Shown here in pieces: positions 60,118 through 64,000 of a DNA stretch of 64,000 bases (its first letter is position 1; every line of letters starts with the position of its first letter). The notes beneath the pieces were generated by a model that did not search any database, was not told the origin of the DNA, and saw only the letters and a list, made by a program, of their open reading frames with translations. Both the position numbers and the translations under genes were made by a program. The DNA comes from Monosporascus cannonballus (taxonomy: Eukaryota; Ascomycota; Sordariomycetes; Xylariales): the NCBI GenBank assembly GCA_004154925.1, contig QJNS01000039.1:313009-377008 (forward strand), given 5' to 3'.

Positions 60118-61950
60118 CGGAATTACTGGTAAAATATTTAAGTAAAAAGAAAACAGCTTATATTCGAAAAAAACTAAATTATGTAATTATTGAAATTTTG
60201 CAAAAAATAATATTTTTCTTAATTTTTCCCATTTTAAAGAAATAATTCAAATTGCAGTATTAAATCCCAGCTTTACAAAATAAAATTTTTAAAATAATAT
60301 TAACGTAAAATTTTTTTATTATTATTATATCCTTAAATATAAGATTATATTTTAACTTACCAAAAATTCCATATAATATTTCCTTAATTACTTTTTCCCT
60401 TATGCCATTAATCGAAAACGAAAAAATACCCGTTTTTATTATATTTTCCGTAATATTAAATATAAAGATACCGGAAACGAATAGATTTTTAAAATTTATT
60501 AAATACTTGGCCCTATAATTATCGATTAAGGTAAATTAAGATAAAAAATATATGCCAAAATAGATAATAATATAAATCTTTAAAACTGAATTAAGGGGAT
60601 TAAAGGTATATAAATTAATAAACGCCATAATAATATTACCGAACTATATAATAAAAATAAACGGTAATCGCTTTATGATTTCCCGAATAACTTTTTTTTA
60701 TTTAAGGAATTTTATAAAGTTTTTATGGAATTCTTTTTACTAATTATACTTAAACCGCTTACGAATCCCTTTAACATTTTTTTAATTTAAATAACGAAAC
60801 TTTTGAATAATTACTTCCGTAATTACAAAATATAAGTAAACGTATTCGTTAAGTTCTTATAAGTAAATCTTATTTAATATAATTAAATAAAGATATTTAT
60901 TCCTTTTTTTAAACGTATTTAACGGAATAAAACCTATATTAAATTACGATAATATAGTTTTTTAAATTGTAATCTTAGTAATATAATAACGAAAATCCCG
61001 GGCTTTTTAATTTCGGCCCTTACTTTATTTTTATAGCATATGGCCGAAAACTAATCCTTAAATTCTTTTAGGTTTATTATAAGCTTACTAAAAGAATTAT
61101 CCTTAATAAAGTTAATTAATTTCCGTTATTTTTAATCTGATACAAAACGTTTTTTTACGGTATTTAAAAAATCTTTTACCGTAAACGTTCCCTTAACTTT
61201 TTAAAAGTTATATATTTTCGTTTTAATATAAATAACGTACTAAGTCTAATATTATTAATTAGGCTTTATATGGCCCACCTTAATTAAACGTAGGGTTTTG
61301 CGGTAATCCTTGCGTACCGTTAAAATGGTGCTTAATAGAAAAAAGGCGAACTAATCCCTTAGTTCCCTAAGCAAATCCTATACCGTAATCTTTCCTTAGA
61401 TAACCAAGGTAATTTAGGTATTTTTAAAAACCTGGCTTTCCATTATTACGTTAATCCATATCTAAATATTAAAATATCGGATATCAATTTTGGAAACTTC
61501 CCGTTACTTTCTGCGCACGGCTTTCGTAAGGCGCTCGATATCCTTATCGTATTTTTTTTCGAAATCATCAAAAAATAACTCCTTAGGTTCTTTTAAAGGA
61601 GGATTACGTTAAATAATATCAATATAAAAGTTTTCCCAAAGAGCTAATACTTTTATATATTGTTTTTTCGCTTTGGCGTTAATTTTTGCTATATATTTTT
61701 CGATTAAAAATTTTTTCGAAAGCCTATAAAATAATCCGCATTAAGTATATTAATGTTCATAAGGTGCTATATGCCGCGTTAAATAACATTAAATCGTAAA
61801 AAAAGAAATTAATTAAAATAATTAAAACGATTTTTAAGAAATACGTTTTTAGGAATAAGATTATCCAACATATTAATAGGTAATATAATATTTTAAAATC
61901 AGTAAATAAAAAATTGCGATTAATTTAACTGTAGTTATTTTATGCAACTA
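60118..61950 (-). pseudogene. Co2 gag and pre-integrase remnant
   Basis: Minus-strand copia-type gag (UBN2-like), clearest at 61000-61560: FFDDFEKKYDKDIERLTKAV, then LLRELRD, FIKDNSFSKLIINLKEFKD and RAEIKKPG. The left end (about 60118-60430) reads like the protease-to-integrase linker of copia polyproteins (K-A-G-I, then ENIIF). Gy8 separates it from the rest of pol. Stops in all frames. Confidence 0.75.
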
Positions 61951-61968
61951 AAGCACCGGGCTTATAAC
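61951..61968 (-). other. Co2 primer binding site (half-tRNA initiator Met type)
   Basis: Plus strand AAGCACCGGGCTTATAAC abuts the 5' LTR. It matches the anticodon stem-loop of initiator tRNA-Met (GGGCTCATAAC, with one RIP change). The minus-strand primer site would therefore pair with the cut 5' half of that tRNA, as known for Drosophila copia and fungal copia elements. Confidence 0.65.
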
Positions 61969-62155
61969 TGTTATAATTAGGCTAATCGCGAGAAAAGGTT
62001 GTATGGAATATGGGAAGTAATAATTGTCTGACTAGAATTAAGCTCCAAGAAGCGGTAGCTAGGAAGCTCTCTATATACTGTGGGAGCGCCGGAATAAGGT
62101 TCTTCCGGGTGTTGTGGAGCTTGATGACTAACACAGATACCCCTATTCCACGACA
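61969..62155 (-). repeat. Co2 5' LTR (187 bp)
   Basis: Partner of 33954-34140. Inner end mutated (TGTTATAATTAGGC), outer end clean (...CCACGACA at 62155). Short frames across it (61977-62240, 62010-62207) are accidental. Confidence 0.92.
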
Positions 62156-62240
62156 AGAACCATATACAAGCCATATCAGATCGAATAAAATGTGCGTAGC
62201 CGCGTAGATAGCGAAAGGAGACGATGCATAGCCCGGTCAA
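62156..62240 (-). pseudogene. possible host ORF split by Co2, 5' part
   Basis: Minus-strand ATG at 62240 opens a frame (MTGLCIVSFRYLRGYAHFIR) that reaches the AGAAC duplication. In the empty-site arrangement it stays open into 33948-33746. Evidence is only the preserved frame. Confidence 0.3.
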
Positions 62241-64000
62241 CTACCGACATTCCTCAGTGCCTTCTCCTTCTCTGTGTTCTATTAAACCCGTTCGCCCGCG
62301 CTCTGTCAGTTGCTATTAATACGGGCTACCGCATGATTTTAAGCTGCCAGATTCCTACCACAGTCCAAGTCGCCAGCGATAATGACGACAGGTAGGCAAA
62401 GAATTACAACAACCTCTGGGTTCTGCATACCTGTACGAGGGGCGCCCGCTTTTGGACAATTACCCTCATAGGGGCATAACGCCCCCGTGAATATTGTAAA
62501 GGGTACGTTACAAAACCGGTGCAGCCATCATGGACCGTGGTGGCGGTCTTGTTATCTTCCCAATTTAGAGTCACACTGGCTACTATGATTAACCCAATAG
62601 ACCTATATCAGAGTGGTGTCATAATGGCAAGTACGGCCATGCGGTTCGTGTCAATGTTTTGGAACCGAGTTTTCAAATCACAGATATTCGATTAAGGTTA
62701 TGGTCCCCTAGGACACTGATGGAACTCCTCTTCTAGAAAGGGAGGCACCTGAATGGATTTGGATTGTTTCGCCATCAATTCTCTCGAACTGGGCAACTAG
62801 GTCCATCCGCTGGCATAGACCTAATTACGGTTTCAAAGCATCACGCTTGTTCTCCATCTAGAGGAATTGTTTAAAGTTGATATTCAAGTTCTACAGCGTC
62901 TGAAACTGGAAGTTGTACGCCAGGCAAATCTCAAATGATTGAACCTAGACGTAGCAGGTGTAACTAGGCTTTAGAGCTGCGTCTAGAAAGGAGGACACGG
63001 CGAGGAAACGTGAGGTAATTGTTATAGCTCTCATTATGATATCTAAAGGGCTGACTCGGAAACCCCTGATTATGGGCGACTAATCTAGCGCAGTGTTGTA
63101 TACAATATGCATTGCAGGCCTGGATAGTTCCACTATGTTTCAAGCTAACATTAGACGTGTTCGGGAGCTAGCCGAGTTGTGCTACCCTAACAACGCTACT
63201 GTCAGGGGCTAAGGGAGTGTGAGCATCACTAAGGGGACGCTAAGCATTCTATGTGTCATTCCTACGCAATAGCTACGAGGTCGTTGCGGGGTAATTGCTT
63301 TATCGGTTGTTGCTCACTCCTCTCTCAGGGAAGAAGGGCAAGTTTCAGACTGGTCCTTAACATACCCGTATTGTTCCTCTCACTCTGATCCTAAAACATT
63401 TGACAGCTACCCAGAGGCCGTTGACGGCTGAGGCAACCTCAAGGGCCATCCAGTTTTATCGTCGCTGTATTATTATATGACGTACAGCCTGTGGTAATGG
63501 GTGTCTGGAGGGCGATGCACAGGTATCGTGTCCATGTTTGCAAGTGGTTCTCTGTTGTGTAATACCGTTCTATAGAAAGTAAAGTTACATGCAGGGCGAA
63601 ACCCGCGCAGCGAAAGGTTAAAAGGGAAAATGAACCGCGTTAGGATAAAGGCTCATGCCGTGGAATATGAGGATTCTACCACAACAAGTCTAGTTGATCC
63701 GTTATCATAATATAAGATGTTGGCGAAGTCGGGGAACACCTCTAGCTTGTAGCAGAAAACGGTCAGAGAAGCCTATAATACATTGGTTCAAGAGGGAGAT
63801 TTGGCTACGAGATTCGAGGAGCGGCGTTGGCTTCCGTGAATAACTGGCTTCATCTGGCATAGCAATGGGTCATATAAGCATATCGGGCATCATATCATGC
63901 GGGGACAAAAAAGCCCAACGGTATTGGAACTCATGATGATATCCCCAAAGAGTTGCGCCCTCCTGAATTCCGGCGGCGCACTCATTATGGAATGACGTCA
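62241..64000. other. host flank, no gene recognised
   Basis: About 1.8 kb of near-balanced composition with normal CpA/TpG content and stop codons in all six frames. Only one accidental 67-codon frame (62192-62395) overlaps its start. No tRNA, repeat or transposon motif was recognised. The sharp change at 62155 marks the edge of the RIP-affected block. Confidence 0.6.

Larger units (their letters stand above)
33954..62155 (-). mobile_element. Co2: Ty1/copia element expanded to 28 kb by nested insertions
   Basis: Two 187-bp LTRs, 33954-34140 and 61969-62155, are flanked by the perfect duplication AGAAC (33949-33953 and 62156-62160). Between them, minus-strand copia coding segments appear in the right order: gag 60118-61950, integrase 52956-53350 and 44400-45551, RT and RNase H 42370-44100. 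They are interrupted by Gy6, Gy7 and Gy8, each with its own duplication. Subtracting the three inserts leaves about 7.2 kb. The primer site next to the right LTR confirms minus orientation. Confidence 0.92.

Noticed and set aside
61951..61968. tRNA gene fragment
   Set aside because: Only the anticodon-arm segment is present and it abuts an LTR, so it is a primer binding site, not a tRNA gene.
62192..62395. 67-codon plus-strand ORF in the right flank
   Set aside because: Length is within chance expectation at this composition, and there is no motif, no extension and no neighbouring exon signal.

Overview
The window is a repeat-dense, strongly AT-biased heterochromatic block from a filamentous ascomycete (Pezizomycotina-type) genome. 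CpA and TpG are almost absent and TpA is in excess over most of it, while CpG survives. That is the signature of repeat-induced point mutation (RIP). No bacterial gene organisation, rRNA, tRNA gene or CRISPR array is visible. Only 30575-31130, 32800-33953 and 62161-64000 have ordinary base composition; these are the remaining host locus.

Left half (1-30574): a Ty1/copia element, Co1 (+ strand, 5' part outside the window), was entered by two Ty3/gypsy chromoviruses, Gy2 (3939-20579 with its inserts) and Gy5 (20905-27626). Gy2 was itself entered by Gy1 (1-3938, minus, left end outside), Gy3 (5795-12554, plus) and Gy4 (12840-19733, minus). Exact 5-bp target duplications were found for Gy3 (AACAT), Gy4 (AAAAT) and Gy5 (ATATT), and the host element's reading resumes across each insertion.

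Middle (30575-33953): host DNA with a poorly defined ORF, a decayed pogo/Fot1-like DNA transposon on the minus strand (about 31180-32780), and the best-preserved host gene, a cysteine-rich hypothetical protein (32804-33394, minus).

Right half (33954-62155): a single Ty1/copia element, Co2 (minus), with 187-bp LTRs and an AGAAC duplication. It was about 7.2 kb but is now stretched to 28.2 kb by Gy6 (34296-41090, duplication AAAAA), Gy7 (45552-52955, TAATT, a different gypsy family) and Gy8 (53351-60117, CGGAA). The host sequence resumes at 62161; no gene is recognised to the window end.

How the parts work together: every gypsy element for which the region can be read had gag with a CCHC knuckle, protease, reverse transcriptase, RNase H, integrase and a chromodomain. 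A chromodomain could explain the nesting, because it can steer integration into already silenced chromatin. All reading frames are now broken by RIP stops. The most interesting feature is an antisense gene between the chromodomain and the 3' LTR in the six family members where that region lies in the window (Gy2, Gy3, Gy4, Gy5, Gy6, Gy8). It encodes a six-cysteine motif with fungal Zn2Cys6 spacing followed by a charged coiled-coil segment. The LTRs of this family also share a palindromic TCACGTGA site and a candidate self-priming site despite very different U3 sequences.
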